Origin: Hofstenia miamia
Lineage: Eukaryota; Xenacoelomorpha; Acoela
Assembly (NCBI GenBank): GCA_004352715.1
Contig: SCFE01000105.1
Location: forward strand, 163,418 to 227,417
Length of the DNA stretch: 64,000 nucleotides
Direction of reading: 5' to 3'
Shown: positions 1-9,880 of the stretch, one piece after another
Layout: the number at the start of each line of letters is the position of its first letter
Position numbering within the stretch: position 1 is the stretch's first letter
Program-made: the position numbers and the translations under genes
The notes under the pieces: generated by a model
Told to the model about the DNA's origin: nothing
What the model saw: the letters and a program-made list of their open reading frames with translations, nothing else
The model's database searches: none

Positions 1-315
1 CAAATTGATCTCTCCCTTGCCATACATGACGCTCTTCTCAAATTCTCCAGTCTCCCACTGTCGCTCTACTTCCATGCCTGTGATCTCCTCCTTTTCAATC
101 ACTTGCTCACTCGCAAATTGGACCTCAATCCTTTTGATTTCATAAAGTTCTCTAATTCCTGCGCCGTTTTTCAATCGTGCTTGTATTGCTGCTAATTACA
201 TTTGGACTTCAACCCTCCAAAAGCCATTGATTTCTTCCCCGCTGCCGAGCTTCAAGAAATCTTTGTAATCTTTCCTCTTTGCTGAGCCCTTCTCCAACTT
301 CGCGTACTCTTCCAT
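1..315 (-). pseudogene. Unidentified decayed coding remnant
   Basis: On the minus strand an ATG at 315 opens a 39-codon frame that stops at TAA 198-196. The same frame then stays open for 65 more codons to the window edge. The readable part is rich in Glu, Lys and Arg, as a real protein would be, and includes the strings LKNGAGIRELYEIK and EVERQWETGEFEK. The plus strand is also open for about 60 codons but gives a low-complexity, Leu/Phe/Cys-rich product, so minus is preferred. I do not recognise the family. The setting suggests a retroelement, and the internal stop suggests decay. It is cut by the window edge. Confidence 0.4.
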
Positions 316-360
316 CTGCTCCTACTTATTCGCCTGCGACTGTCCTCGCTGCAGTAAAAC

Positions 361-442
361 TGGACTTGTTTTTATATTTTGTCGTGTTTGCATTTAGTAG
401 ACAATAAAGTTATTCATTACTATCCTTGCATCTCACAGCTTC
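361..442. repeat. Short repeat shared with 2560-2635
   Basis: This AT-rich segment carries AATAAAG and ends in CTCACAGCTTCATGCT. A matching arrangement (AATAAAT, then CTCACAGCATCATGCT) lies at about 2582-2635, at the junction of the two LINEs. It is probably an untranslated end of one of the LINE families. The orientation is not settled. Confidence 0.4.
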
Positions 443-849
443 ATGCTTATAAACAAAGCTTTTAAATCAATGAATTTTGACATACTTAAAGATAAATTAA
501 CATATTATAACTTTGATAACAAAGCTATTAACTTAATAATGAACTTTCTTCAAAATCGACAACAAAGTGTTATACTTAATGGCAACAAATCAAAATATAT
601 TATAATTGATCGTTGGGTGCCTCAAGAAATAGTTTAAGTCCCATCATTTTTGCAATCTACGTAAATGACATAATCCAAAATGTAAAATACAGTAAAATTT
701 ATCAATATGCAGATGTTACCTGTCTTATAAGTACTAATATAAATGCCTTTAATGCAACTATAGACCTGCAAAATGACATAGAAAATTTAACAAAATATTT
801 CACAAATAATCAACAAAAAGATAAGATAAGATATTCTATATTCAGATAA
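443..849 (+). pseudogene. Reverse transcriptase core, frameshifted
   Basis: Two overlapping frames (443-637 and 613-849) together give the fingers/palm of an APE-type LINE reverse transcriptase. The first has NKAFKSMNFDIL (motif A region) and FLQNRQQSVILNG, ending at the degraded motif-B string WVPQEIV. The second resumes with SLSPIIFAIYVNDI and reaches the catalytic box as YQYADVTCLIS, where the usual YADD reads YADV. A small deletion near 620-640 causes the frame change. Loss of the second catalytic Asp and the frameshift mark it as dead. The family call rests on motif order. Exact clade (CR1, L2 or jockey) cannot be settled here. Confidence 0.75.
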
Positions 850-1555
850 ATATTGACAATTAATAACTGGTAATTTATCTGAATAGCGTCTAAAAATGTA
901 CAGTCATACGTAATACATACAAAACAAAAAATAACTATACAATAAATCTACCAGGCAAAGGAAAAATTACTAATGAGAGATTTCAAGTACTGGTTGTTGA
1001 GTAATCATAATTGTAAAATTTATATCCTAGCCTGAGATATACTGTTGTTTAAGGTAAATTTTAATTTGCCTTTTAAAAACGCTTAATTTTTCAATGTTTT
1101 TTATTTTTTAGGAAATGAATTCCAAGTTCGGATAGCGGTATTAATAAATGATTCTTTCATAATCTTTTTCTATATCTAATACAGCAAAAAGTTAAGATAA
1201 GATATTCTATATTCAGATAAATATTGACAATTAATAACTGGTAATTTATCTGAATAGCGTCTAAAAATGTACAGTCATACGTAATACATACAAAACAAAA
1301 AATAACTATACAATAAATCTACCAGGCAAAGGAAAAATTACTAATGAGAGATTTCAAGTACTGGTTGTTGAGTAATCATAATTGTAAAATTTATATCCTA
1401 GCCTGAGATATACTGTTGTTTAAGGTAAATTTTAATTTGCCTTTTAAAAACGCTTAATTTTTCAATGTTTTTTATTTTTTAGGAAATGAATTCCAAGTTC
1501 GGATAGCGGTATTAATAAATGATTCTTTCATAATTCTTTTTCTATATCTAATACA
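814..1555. repeat. 371-bp direct tandem duplication
   Basis: 814-1184 and 1185-1555 are almost identical. Differences seen are one substitution near the start (821 versus 1192) and a one-base indel near the end (AATC versus AATTC before TTTTTCTATATC). The unit begins inside the LINE coding region and runs into its non-coding continuation. It is either a recent tandem duplication or an assembly artefact. Confidence 0.9.
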
Positions 1556-1924
1556 TGTAAAATGTTTTGATCTGGAGTTCTGCTTATGAATAAAACCAGG
1601 CATAGAAATCATATTAAATGGTGGTAAGTTCTTTATGAGTTTAAAAAAAGGTCAACATAGTATTTAAAATGACAAGCTGTCTTGGGAAAAGGATAGATTT
1701 TGAAATGTAGTCCTTAGTTATAGAAGAATTTTTCTTTGAAACATTTAGTGCCCATCTTATATATTGAAAAAACACAATTTATAATATTCTCCCCTAAAAC
1801 ATTCAAAAGTCTCGCAAAAAACATTGAACTTAATATATATCATGTACCATTAAAGTAAAGTGAATTCATCAGCTATTTAGATGTTGAAAACGAAAATGAT
1901 TAAAATTTCGAACAATTCTTAATG

Positions 1925-2450
1925 TCAAAAATTAAAAAAATGGCTTCTGGGGTTAGGCATCTTTATCATCTTTGAAATATTCCAAATACATATCACAAAA
2001 ATTAATCAATTCTCTCTGCTTATCACACTTTCAATATTGTTCATTTCTTTTTACAAATATTAATTAAAAAATTTGCATTTTTCTGTCTAAAACTTTCAAT
2101 TGGTCTCTTAAAACATGACTATGAATCCACCTATCGACTAAAATACAAACTATTATCTCCTTACTACTAAATTCAAATGAATATGTTATCAATACTATTT
2201 AAATTCAACTTTGGTCAATCCGAGATTTCGTTTTTAAGACAATATATTAAAATAAATTAACGTTCTCAAAAATGGTTATGCTTAGATAAACACTATAATA
2301 GCTTTCACCACACAGAAACTAAGATATGGAATAACTTAGATCATGAAATTCAAATAGACAGAAACTAAAAGAAATTCAGAAAAAAAATGCGAAAGTTCCT
2401 CTTTAATAGACAATGCATTTTTAACAACAATAACACACTACACTCACTCA
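1925..2450 (+). pseudogene. LINE C-terminal domain remnant
   Basis: Broken plus-strand frames recover pieces typical of the region after the catalytic box of APE-type LINEs: KKMASGVRHLYHL near 1930-1975, a LSHFQYC-like stretch near 2020-2040, and TKIWNNLDHEIQ followed by a basic KFRKKMRKFLF tail at about 2310-2405. It continues the element begun at 443. Stops and frame changes are frequent. Confidence 0.55.
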
Positions 2451-2659
2451 AAAATTTTGTACAGCACTAGAAATCCACACGTACGCACACACGCACACAA
2501 ACATTTATATTATATATATTTTATTATTATTTTGTAAATACATGTAGTTGTAGTTTGTAGCTTTTTACTGAAATTTACAGCAATAAATTTGCTTTGCTCT
2601 TATTAATCTTTCATTTCTTCTCACAGCATCATGCTGGTATCCTTCTCAGCTCGGGAAAC

Positions 2660-2827
2660 TCACCAGTTCCCAGGGAGTCTGAAATCTTTCCTCAGCACTC
2701 TAGCTGTTCCTAACAATGCTGCCTTCTGTGCTACTGCTCTTCCCCACTTTGGTACTCCCAACTCCTCCAAGTATCTCTTGTGCTTCTTACACACTGCTCC
2801 TAGTGCTCCTACAACTACCGGGACTAC
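2660..2827 (-). pseudogene. Extreme C-terminus of R2/NeSL-like LINE protein
   Basis: A 55-codon minus-strand frame begins VVPVVVGALGAV, runs through KKHKRYLEELGV and AQKAALLGTARVLRK, and ends at TGA 2662-2660. This VVP.V.GALG ... LL.TAR.LRK arrangement is the conserved tail that follows the restriction-like nuclease in this family. It starts three bases past the previous coding block but in a different frame, which places a deletion junction at about 2824-2827. Confidence 0.85.
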
Positions 2828-3237
2828 TTTAATAGCCTACACTTATCACTTACTTCTACTCTTCTGTCTATATGCTTCTTCACCCAGTTTGTTCTTATTG
2901 TTTGCTCCTGTTCTGCCATTATCAGTGCTTCTGTTTCTCTTTTTAGTCCTACCTTCTTTAACCACTTGTTGCTCTCTTCTCTGTCACACATTTCTATGTT
3001 CCTCCAGTGTTTTCCATGCATTGCCTTCTGCCTATACCTTGTTTGTCTCTCTGATTCCATCCTACACTGGTATACCTTCTTTCCTTCACTCTCAGTTCTT
3101 ATCTTCCTTAGCTCCTTAGTGACCTCTAGTAGGGATCCTCTAGGTTGCTCTTCTGCATATTCCTTTAGCACTAGTGTATCTGCTTCTACAGTTTCCTCCA
3201 AACGTAGCAGCCCTCTCCCTCCCTTATGCCTTGCCAT
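2824..3237 (-). pseudogene. Post-RT domain of R2/NeSL-like LINE
   Basis: 137 codons start with HKGGRGLLRLEETVEADTLVL, continue through KAMHGKHW and WLKKVGLKRETEALIMAEQEQ, and end IDRRVEVSDKCRLLK. The GGRGLL.LE block and the KRETE.LI.A.EQ block are hallmarks of the domain following the reverse transcriptase. The frame stops just after the first cysteine of the zinc motif, so the remaining Cys/His ligands and the nuclease are absent. Confidence 0.85.
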
Positions 3238-3541
3238 GTACAGCCTATCTACATCTCCATTTAAGTTGAATACTCTCTCTGCTGCTAGTATCTTCCTTCC
3301 TTGTCTCCCTTTCTAGTTCCCTCAGTTCATTCTTGTTCCACCTAACTATTCCTGCCGAATATCTGAACACTGGTATCGCCCACGTATTAATTGCCTTTAT
3401 GCTGTTCTACCCTTTCAATGCTGACTTCTGTAGTACCGTTCTTACTCTCTTCTTCTATTCTTTTCTTAACCTCGTCCTCATTTCCTCATGATCTGTTCTA
3501 TCTTTCTCTATCACATCTAAGTACTTTGACTTCCTCAACCT
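3237..3541 (-). pseudogene. Thumb/linker of R2/NeSL-like LINE, stop-ridden
   Basis: Reading across stops on the minus strand recovers SIKAINTWAIPVFRYSAGIV and RWNKNELRELERETRK, the conserved segment between the catalytic RT core and the HKGGRGLL block. Several TAG codons and at least one frame change interrupt it. Confidence 0.75.
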
Positions 3542-4370
3542 TAAGCCTCACTGCTGGTCCTCAAACCATCTCCATCTATGCACTTGCCTCTGGTCATTGT
3601 CACTGTCGCACACTTTCCTAATCCAAATTCCAACCCAGAATCTCTGCTTGCCTTCTCCAATGTCTCCACTTGCTTCTGCAACATCTTCCTTGAACTAACA
3701 TACATCTTCAGGTCGTCCATGTACCAGAGGTGACTTACTGCTCTACCATTCTTCTCCATCTTATACCCTATGCCTGTCTCCTTTAACTTTTCTGTGATGG
3801 GGATTAAGCTAACTACAAACAGTAGTGGTGCTAAGCAGTCTCCCTGGAATATGCATCGCCTAAACCTCAACCAGTGCCCGTCAATCTCAGTCTGCCATTT
3901 CCTATCTCCCTCTCTGGAAACTCAACCCATTTCTGTGAAACTCCATTGGCATCTAACATCCTCAATACCCACCTATGTGATATGCTGTCATATGCCTTCC
4001 TGTAGCTTATCCATGCCATTGCTAAGTTTGTCTTCCTTCTTTTACAATTCTCCACCACTGCCTGGTCTATCAACAACGGATCTTTGCATCCTCTCGTCTT
4101 TTTCCTACAACCTTCTTGCTCCTCCGGTATCACCCTGTTCTGTTCTAAGTAACATGCCAGCCTACTTGAAATCACAGAAGTTAGCAATTTCCAAGTAGTT
4201 GGCGGACATGTTATTGGCCTGAAGTTGCTTGCCTCGCTAATTTTATTGGGTCCTTCTGTATCAGAAATATCATTCCCACTACCATCCACTCTGGGCACCC
4301 ACTCACTACACACTCCTCCAATGCTACTGCTAGTCTCTCATGAACACTTGTGAACTTCTTCAGCCAATAC
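3541..4370 (-). pseudogene. Reverse transcriptase of R2/NeSL-like LINE
   Basis: Two adjoining frames (4313-3867 and 3870-3541) encode a nearly complete reverse transcriptase. In order: NFRPITCPPTTWKLLTS (motif 1), EEQEGCRKKTRGCKDPLLID (motif 2), TNLAMAWISYRKAYDSISH (motif A), RRCIFQGDCLAPLLFV (motif B) and HLWYMDDLKMYV (motif C), with an intact YMDD box, then GLEFGLGKCATVTMTRGK (motif D). Upstream of 4313 another frame supplies YWLKKFTSVHERLAVALEEC. One frameshift near 3867-3870 separates motif A from motif B. In intact relatives this enzyme copies element RNA at a nicked target. Confidence 0.92.
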
Positions 4371-4660
4371 CCATGTACCTCATCTCTGCCTGGCGCCTTC
4401 TATTTATTCAGCTTTGCAGTTGTGATTACTTCTTCTTCTTGCCTGAATTCCATCTGCATCTGCACACTCTCTCTCTCTGTTCCCACATTTCCCCATATAT
4501 TTTCCCAGAACCTTAATGCGCCCTCGCCTTCTTTAGCTGTAGCCTTTTCTCCTGCATCTAGAATCTTCCTTCTTGGGTCTCAAACGTCATGTTGTCTCTT
4601 GCGTGCTTTGCCCTTGCCCTATATTTTCTCAGTCTCTCAGCTGCTGCACCTAATCTCTGC

Positions 4661-5330
4661 TTAAGCAGTTTCTATAGTCTTCCCCTTACCTACCCTGCAC
4701 CTGTCCTGCATCGCCTTCCTTGTTCTGATCTTCCCTAATTGCTGCCTAATCTTTGCCACTTTATTCTCAATTCTTCTCTCCCATGCTGGCTTTCTGTCTG
4801 TCTTATCTTCTTGTCGTCTTTTCTTTTTCATGTCCATGCCTACATTCTTCAGAACCTCCCATGCGCCCGCATACACTAATCTGTCTATCTCTGTTACACT
4901 CTTAGGATCTATCCTTTCTAATACTTTGTTAAACTTTTCTGTTTCTACTGCTAACTTGCTTTTCTTAATGCCTCATGGTACTGGCAACCTACTTCTCTCT
5001 TCTATTTATTCTTCATCATTTCCTTGATTTTTGCCTGTTTCTACAGCTGTGGTTTCTGCTGTTCAACCACTACTTCTGCTACTACATCTGCCACTTCATT
5101 TTCTTTTTGCTTCATCTGTTCAGCTCTACTTTTTCCCTTATTTTCATCCAGCTTCAACTTTCTGCAAGCCTCTGCTCTGTAACTTCTAATCCTGTTTTCT
5201 TTTTTTCCCATTCTTCCAACATTCCCTTCCTATAACCCCTCTTATCTGGTCTGGTTCTTCTGTAACGCTCCAATGCTCGTCTGTCCAGTTGTGCCGTTGT
5301 CCATTGGTCTGTGTGGATCCTATACTGCCA
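4661..5330 (-). pseudogene. N-terminal basic region of R2/NeSL-like LINE
   Basis: The 4876-4661 frame carries KPAWERRIENKVAKIRQQL, a conserved basic helix-forming segment just N-terminal of the reverse transcriptase in this family. The 5576-5154 frame ends in ALERYRRTRPDKRGYRKGMLEEWEKKK, likely the protein start region. Between them (5154-4877) no single frame stays open. No zinc finger could be made out. Confidence 0.6.
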
Positions 5331-5421
5331 CTTCTCGATCCACACTCCCGATTGTGGAGTCCATTTAAGGCCTGCCAGGGACTGAGGGCCTTTTCTTTCG
5401 TTGTCACTTTCATATTGAGAA

Positions 5422-5485
5422 AGGGTCGGGGCAGGGCTCGAACTCGGGTGCCAGTTTTGCTTTCTACCCCTTTGCCACGGAGGCC

Positions 5486-5486
<1 letters not shown>
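5422..5486 (-). other. tRNA-like head with A- and B-box motifs
   Basis: Read on the minus strand, this block begins GGGCCTCCGTGGCAAAGGGG and about 30 bases later has GAGTTCGAGCCCTG. TGGCAAAGGGG fits the RNA polymerase III A box (TRGCNNAGNGG), and AGTTCGAGCC resembles the B box (GGTTCGANNCC). It is too diverged and short for a working tRNA. It directly precedes the LINE 5' region and follows an (AAT)n tract, so it is either the head of a tRNA-derived SINE or part of the LINE 5' UTR. Confidence 0.5.

Positions 5487-5539
<53 letters not shown>
5487..5539. repeat. (ATT)n microsatellite
   Basis: About 17 units of ATT on the plus strand (AAT on minus). On the minus strand it follows a short segment ending GCATGGCACTTAAAT, which looks like the 3' tail of a LINE or SINE primed on AAT repeats. 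Confidence 0.95.
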
Positions 5540-5540
<1 letters not shown>

Positions 5541-5600
5541 ATTTAAGTGCCATGCTCTGGTAGTGTTTCCGGGCATTACTGTGACCGCTCAAAAAAGTCT
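5540..5600 (-). mobile_element. Probable LINE/SINE 3'-end fragment with AAT tail
   Basis: Minus strand: GTCACAGTAATGCCCGGAAA, then CCAGAGCATGGCACTTAAAT, then (AAT)n. A short GC-richer end running directly into AAT repeats is the usual look of a retroposon 3' terminus. It sits head-to-tail with the tRNA-like block at 5486. Length and family are inferred. Confidence 0.4.
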
Positions 5601-5679
5601 GGTATAATCATATAAGATAATATGCTGTAATGACGCTTATTCTCCTTTTAAAAAGAAATTTAATAATTTACAGCGAAAT

Positions 5680-5880
5680 TTATGCTTTTTCCGCCAAAAT
5701 ATTTAAATTTTGTTGTACAGTTGCTGTAATAAAATGACAGAAATGGAGAAAGCCATATCTGAAGCTAATAATGTGAAGCACGAGCAAAGCCAACAAAATC
5801 TTTACATCTTCCATTTCAATACACCTTCTTTTGTGGAGTTGTCTCTCCCAACCTGACATTTTTCTCTTTCGGTTAGACAT
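5680..5880 (-). pseudogene. N-terminal exon of ZMYM1-like hAT transposase
   Basis: A 66-codon minus-strand frame starts MSNRKRKMSGWERQLHKRR and shares about 28 residues with the start of the transposase at 63391. After CIEMEDVK the two copies diverge completely, so either the exon ends there or the elements carry different deletions. The remaining hydrophobic residues are probably not coding. The basic KRKMSG start resembles N-termini of TTF-finger hAT proteins. Confidence 0.55.
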
Positions 5881-6305
5881 TATCTAAAATAAAAAACCGT
5901 AAGTCTTCTATGCAATTTAAATAATTGCATATTCTTATTCCTAAGAAATATGCCTTGAAAACATCCAGAAACAATCACCTGACTCGTTAAAGAAACCCCA
6001 AGTGTTTAAGTTCATAAACGTTTTGCGCAGGCGTCTCCTTAGTATTTATGTTTTTCATTTCGTAAGAATCACATTTGATATTTTAAATTACAAAAAAATT
6101 TAATTAAATAATTCTATCTTGCCCTTGCTTAATACATTTATTGAAAAGCAACCTACATATCCCAATATCAGTATTATTTTTAAATTAAACAATCATTATT
6201 TGAATCATATTAATTTAGACACATTTTACAAGAAACAATTAGGCGCTTTGCGGCATTGCAACAAGGCAACGGGGTGACCGGACCCCCTTGGTTTCGCCCC
6301 CCCTT
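5799..6305 (-). mobile_element. 5' fragment of ZMYM1-like hAT (copy A)
   Basis: About 500 bp nearly identical to 63311-63788, the 5' end of the hAT element at 62325-63788. It includes the same start codon and first residues (MSNRKRKMSGWERQLHKRR), the same upstream region, and the GC-rich end with GGCATTGC and CAAGGCAACGGGG. Copy A has about 30 extra bases near 6205-6240 that copy B lacks. Its outer terminus near 6305 is altered, without the clean CAGAGGCGC end. No partner 3' end was found nearby, so this is a partial copy. Confidence 0.8.
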
Positions 6306-8571
6306 GGTGATGTTAGAAAAGTGCTACATCGACATGCATGTAGTCAATCCAAGACTATGACTTCAGTAACAGGAGAATGCCGAACGTTAATAAAAAAAAC
6401 AAACAGATACACGACAATTTATCATTTCTAGATCGAAGATTACATCAAAGGAAAAGCAGACTCTTAATACTGCCGTTATTGACATGTGTTCATTAGACAT
6501 GCGTCCCATATCTTGTTGTACAGGTGGGAACAGAGAAAGAGTTGCAAACAAAACCACATATAAAAAAATTAATCAGATAACAAAAATTTAATAATTATAC
6601 TTTTAGAAGTTTTTTTGCTTTTGACGACTTTTGAAAAAAATTTAGCCAGTTTTTGCTGTTTAATCACCAGAATTCTGAATATTTTTATGATTTTAAGTAA
6701 AGCAACTAAGAAAGTGATGCAAAAATGATTTATTCTGTATCAAATAATTTTTCCAAATTTATACTTAGGCCCAAGTTTGTTATATATTTTTTAGCCAATA
6801 TCATACAAATACATATATATATATATATATATATATACAAATTGTATATTTATATCAGCCAATCAGTAATACTTTGTGCTTACAACTCTAAGGAGAAGGA
6901 TTCCAAACCGTTTCCCAAAATCTGATCAATCTCGGAGCTAAATGTGGTCCTGATCTAAAAGTCTCTGAATTATATTTACATCCTTCAAATCTTTCACGAA
7001 ATATTTTACCTAAATATTATGGCAAAGCTATTCAATCACTTAAGTGTACTTTTGAACGCCAACTTTAAAGTGTACCTGTTTCCCCCGGTAGCCTTCCAAT
7101 TTGATCATTGGACATCAAAATATAAGAATATGTCGTTCACCGCAGTGAATTACCAATTCATTAACATAAACTTCGAAAACTGTACCAGGGCAATTGCAGT
7201 GGATTCTACAAAAGTGATACGACGCATGCAAATAATATTTTGACAGACTTAAAAGAAAAAATGCAGCCGATTTTTGATGTCAATAAGCAGTACAATTATA
7301 AACCAATAGTGTAGCATAATCCAATGAAATTGACGAATTCGTAACAAAGAAGAAAAAATGTAAAACTCTAATTAGAAAGTCCTATCAATTTAATAGAATT
7401 TGCATTAAATGATCTTGACAAATTCTGTAAGCAACTATCGATCGCAGCTAATTTGACAAAACACATGTGGACAATACGCTCCGCATTAATTTTAGTTAAC
7501 CATGTGGTTTACACAGAACTTTATTATGTGGACATAAAAAATCAATTAGGAACTGGTACTTGTTTAATTGGTAAATATGTTTAATAAAATTTTATATAAA
7601 TAGGAACGAAGCACTGTAAAATGGATAGAAATTTAACTTTTAGTAGTTTACTTTAGCTTCTTGGTTTGATTAATTTTATTTAAGATGTGCAGCTAAGCAT
7701 TCTTTGTGTGTAGTGATTGAGGGCTGTTGTGAGGGATTACTATGAGATGTTTGATAATTGCATGCAATCAAGTTACAACTATAGGGATAGGAATGTTTTT
7801 CTCATGCTTAGCTGGCTACCATTCGTTTGTATTACATGTAGTAACAAGTACACGAAAGGCTGATAGCCACCTTAGGTATGTTAATTACTTAACAATATTT
7901 TAGATCCAAATTGTTTGACCTATAATTGACCAATAAGTGACCGTGCTAATTGTATAGTATTTATATGTAGGTTAGAAGCTGCCGTAGTTTAGTTACCTTT
8001 TTATTTTGTCTGCAACTAGTGTTGTGTCCTTTTTATCATCAGTCATTTTCGTATACATCTTTTAATTAAATGTAGGAAGCTGCTCTATTTTTATACTAGC
8101 CATTTTTAATTCGTTCAATAGCAGCTATTGCCAGGTTGCGAGATGTTATCTTGTTTGCATATTAAAGTAACACGTATTGAGAATAAGAGTTAGGTAGATT
8201 AGTGACTGGTATTTATTACACAATAAGTAATACACACATAACAAAACTCTTTTGTTGAGATTGAGCTGATTTGCAGCGGATGGAACGATGGATGTGGAGA
8301 AGTGGATGGATTGAACTGTCAATGAACTGTGAACTGTCTTTATGATATGGCTTCGGGCAAGTGTGCCCATCGCACTCTCTCTTGTTATTTCGATGGATGG
8401 TGCTACCCAAATAGTAGTGAATTGTTACGCTAGTCTTTGGAGTATTAATTAAGTTATCTTTATAGTTGTACGATTACGAAAGAACAGTAAGAGTGAACGT
8501 ATACATTACCCCGCATATTGGAATCTGTAATGTGTTGTATCTAAATCATACCTCGTTATTATACACATCTT
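6306..8571. other. No gene seen; (AT)n at 6813-6837
   Basis: AT-rich DNA with short open frames of no recognisable family. A 25-bp (AT)n tract lies at 6813-6837. No splice-bounded exon or element terminus could be supported. Confidence 0.5.
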
Positions 8572-9880
8572 TTGCCTGATAATACAATATGTACTACAGA
8601 CAGTGATAGTAAACTTGTGGCTGCTGTTCAATCAAAATTTGATAGAGTATCATGTATGGCACATGAATTTATCACAGTTCTACGAAGTTCATTAACTAGT
8701 CTATCAAGAACTACTCCATCTTCTGATATCACTGTCTTTCTGCAGCTAAGGAAATTGTTAGGTACTTCAAAAGTAGTGGACTAAATCATAGATTAGAAAC
8801 AAAGTTAGTACAGGAAGTAGACACTCGTTTTAATAGTTATTACTATATGCTTACGTCTATTGACAAGAATTTAGTTAAGAAAGACACATGTTGACCAGAT
8901 TACATATCTGAAGCAAAACTTAATAAAATCGCTTATTTCATTCCTTAGATATTATAGCTTGTGAAAGTCACCCAACAATTTCATTTTGCTAGCCCGTGTT
9001 GCTAAAGCTGCAAAACAATATGGCTCCAACAAATGACGACTGCAAACTACTCCGAAAAAGGCTGTTAGACGGTGTAAAAACAAATGCTTAGAGAAGCTTG
9101 TCTTATCACTTTATTGCAACTTTATTGGATCCTAGATATTACAAAAAAGTTATGGGAAAAAATAAACTTATTTCCGAAACACATATTAGGAATAATTTAA
9201 AGGAGCTAACATCTTTGTCTTGGTCATACACTCAAAATAAACATTCTGTGAGAAAATCATTCTTAGATGATACTGATTCAGAATCTGACTCAGAACTGCC
9301 CAGTGAATGCAACTTGTATATGAGCATGAACAATAGTGCTACTATTGATAAAGCCAATTTTGATTTGTTATCTTATTGGAAAAGCAGTCCATGTAAAAAT
9401 TTTGCCATTATTACAAGATGTTATCTCGAATTTCACCTACAGAACTTAAGTGCAAACGTACCTTCANNNNNNNNTCCGAAACACATATTAGGAATAATTT
9501 AAAGGAGCTAACATCTTTGTCTTGGTCATACACTCAAAATAAACATTCTGCTGTGAGAAAATCATTCTTAGATGATACTGATTCAGAATCTGACTCAGAA
9601 CTGCCCAGTGAATGCGACTTGTATATGAGCATGAACAATAGTGCTACTATTGATAAAGCCAATTTTGATTTGTTATCTTATTGGAAAAGCAGTCCATGTA
9701 AAAATTTTGCCATTATTACAAGATGTTATCTCGAATTTCACCTACAGAACTTAAGTGCAAACGTACCTTCAAAGTGATGGATGGAAAGCTAACAAAAAAG
9801 AGGAACAGACTCAGTTCAGAAAATGCTAATGAACTACTAATTATTCGGTCTTGCAAAAAACAAAAACTTATATAACACAT
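8572..9880 (+). pseudogene. hAT transposase relic (C-terminal two-thirds)
   Basis: Plus-strand frames in order give TTDSDSKLVAAVQSKFDRVS with CMAHEF (catalytic-core region where hAT proteins have D.A.N ... C..H), EVDTRFNSYYYML, then FIATLLDPRYYKK (the LDPR block), an acidic linker, and FDLLSYWKSSPCKNFAIITR, the start of the hAT dimerisation domain. A final frame reads KLTKKRNRLSSENANELLII, the end of that domain. The ER.FS segment between the last two has been lost or frameshifted near 9770. Several stops lie at 8780-9090. No BED finger, 5' coding part or terminal repeats were found. Part of it is duplicated around an N gap (separate entry). Confidence 0.8.
9173..9771. repeat. Duplication flanking an 8-N gap
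   Basis: 9173-9466 and 9475-9771 are the same hAT segment, from TCCGAAACACATATTAGG to ACGTACCTTCA. They differ by a 3-base indel (CATTCTGTG versus CATTCTGCTGTG) and one substitution, and are separated by exactly eight Ns (9467-9474). This is what a scaffolder makes when it places two alleles in tandem. The real locus probably has one copy. Confidence 0.9.

Larger units (their letters stand above)
437..2620 (+). mobile_element. Degenerate APE-type (CR1/jockey-like) LINE
   Basis: Plus-strand non-LTR element. Its reverse-transcriptase core is at 443-849 and its C-terminal thumb/tail remnants at about 1925-2450, including a WNNLDHEI string of the kind found near the C-terminus of these polymerases (usually WN.LP..I). 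The 3' part ends in an AATAAA-bearing AT-rich stretch near 2582. A 371-bp tandem duplication (814-1555) and about 350 bp of unassigned DNA separate the two coding parts. Frameshifts and stops make it inactive. The 5' endonuclease part is absent. Confidence 0.7.
2520..5486 (-). mobile_element. R2/NeSL-like LINE, internally deleted
   Basis: Minus-strand non-LTR element of the restriction-like-endonuclease group (R2/NeSL-like relatives widespread in cnidarians, molluscs and flatworms, by recall). From 5' to 3': tRNA-like head (5486-5422), N-terminal basic region (about 5330-4661), reverse transcriptase (4370-3541), linker/thumb (3541-3237), post-RT domain with the first cysteines of the zinc motif (3237-2824), then directly the extreme C-terminus (2827-2660) and an AT-rich tail. 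The rest of the zinc motif and the nuclease core that should lie before the C-terminus are missing. The ORF is also broken by several frameshifts and stops, so it cannot move by itself. Confidence 0.9.

Noticed and set aside
2631-5235. Plus-strand open frames rich in Leu, Ser and Phe over the R2/NeSL-like LINE
   Set aside because: They are antisense shadows of the purine-rich minus-strand LINE. The minus strand has the RT motifs.
5422-5486. Functional tRNA gene
   Set aside because: A- and B-box-like motifs are present but the acceptor stem and anticodon arm do not fold properly, so it is a tRNA-derived relic at most.
5487-5539. CRISPR array or coding repeat
   Set aside because: It is a simple trinucleotide microsatellite with no spacers.
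5154-5576. Poly-Asn protein on the minus strand
   Set aside because: The Asn run is the (AAT)n microsatellite and the start lies upstream of the LINE in an unrelated retroposon end. Only the C-terminal part is LINE-like.
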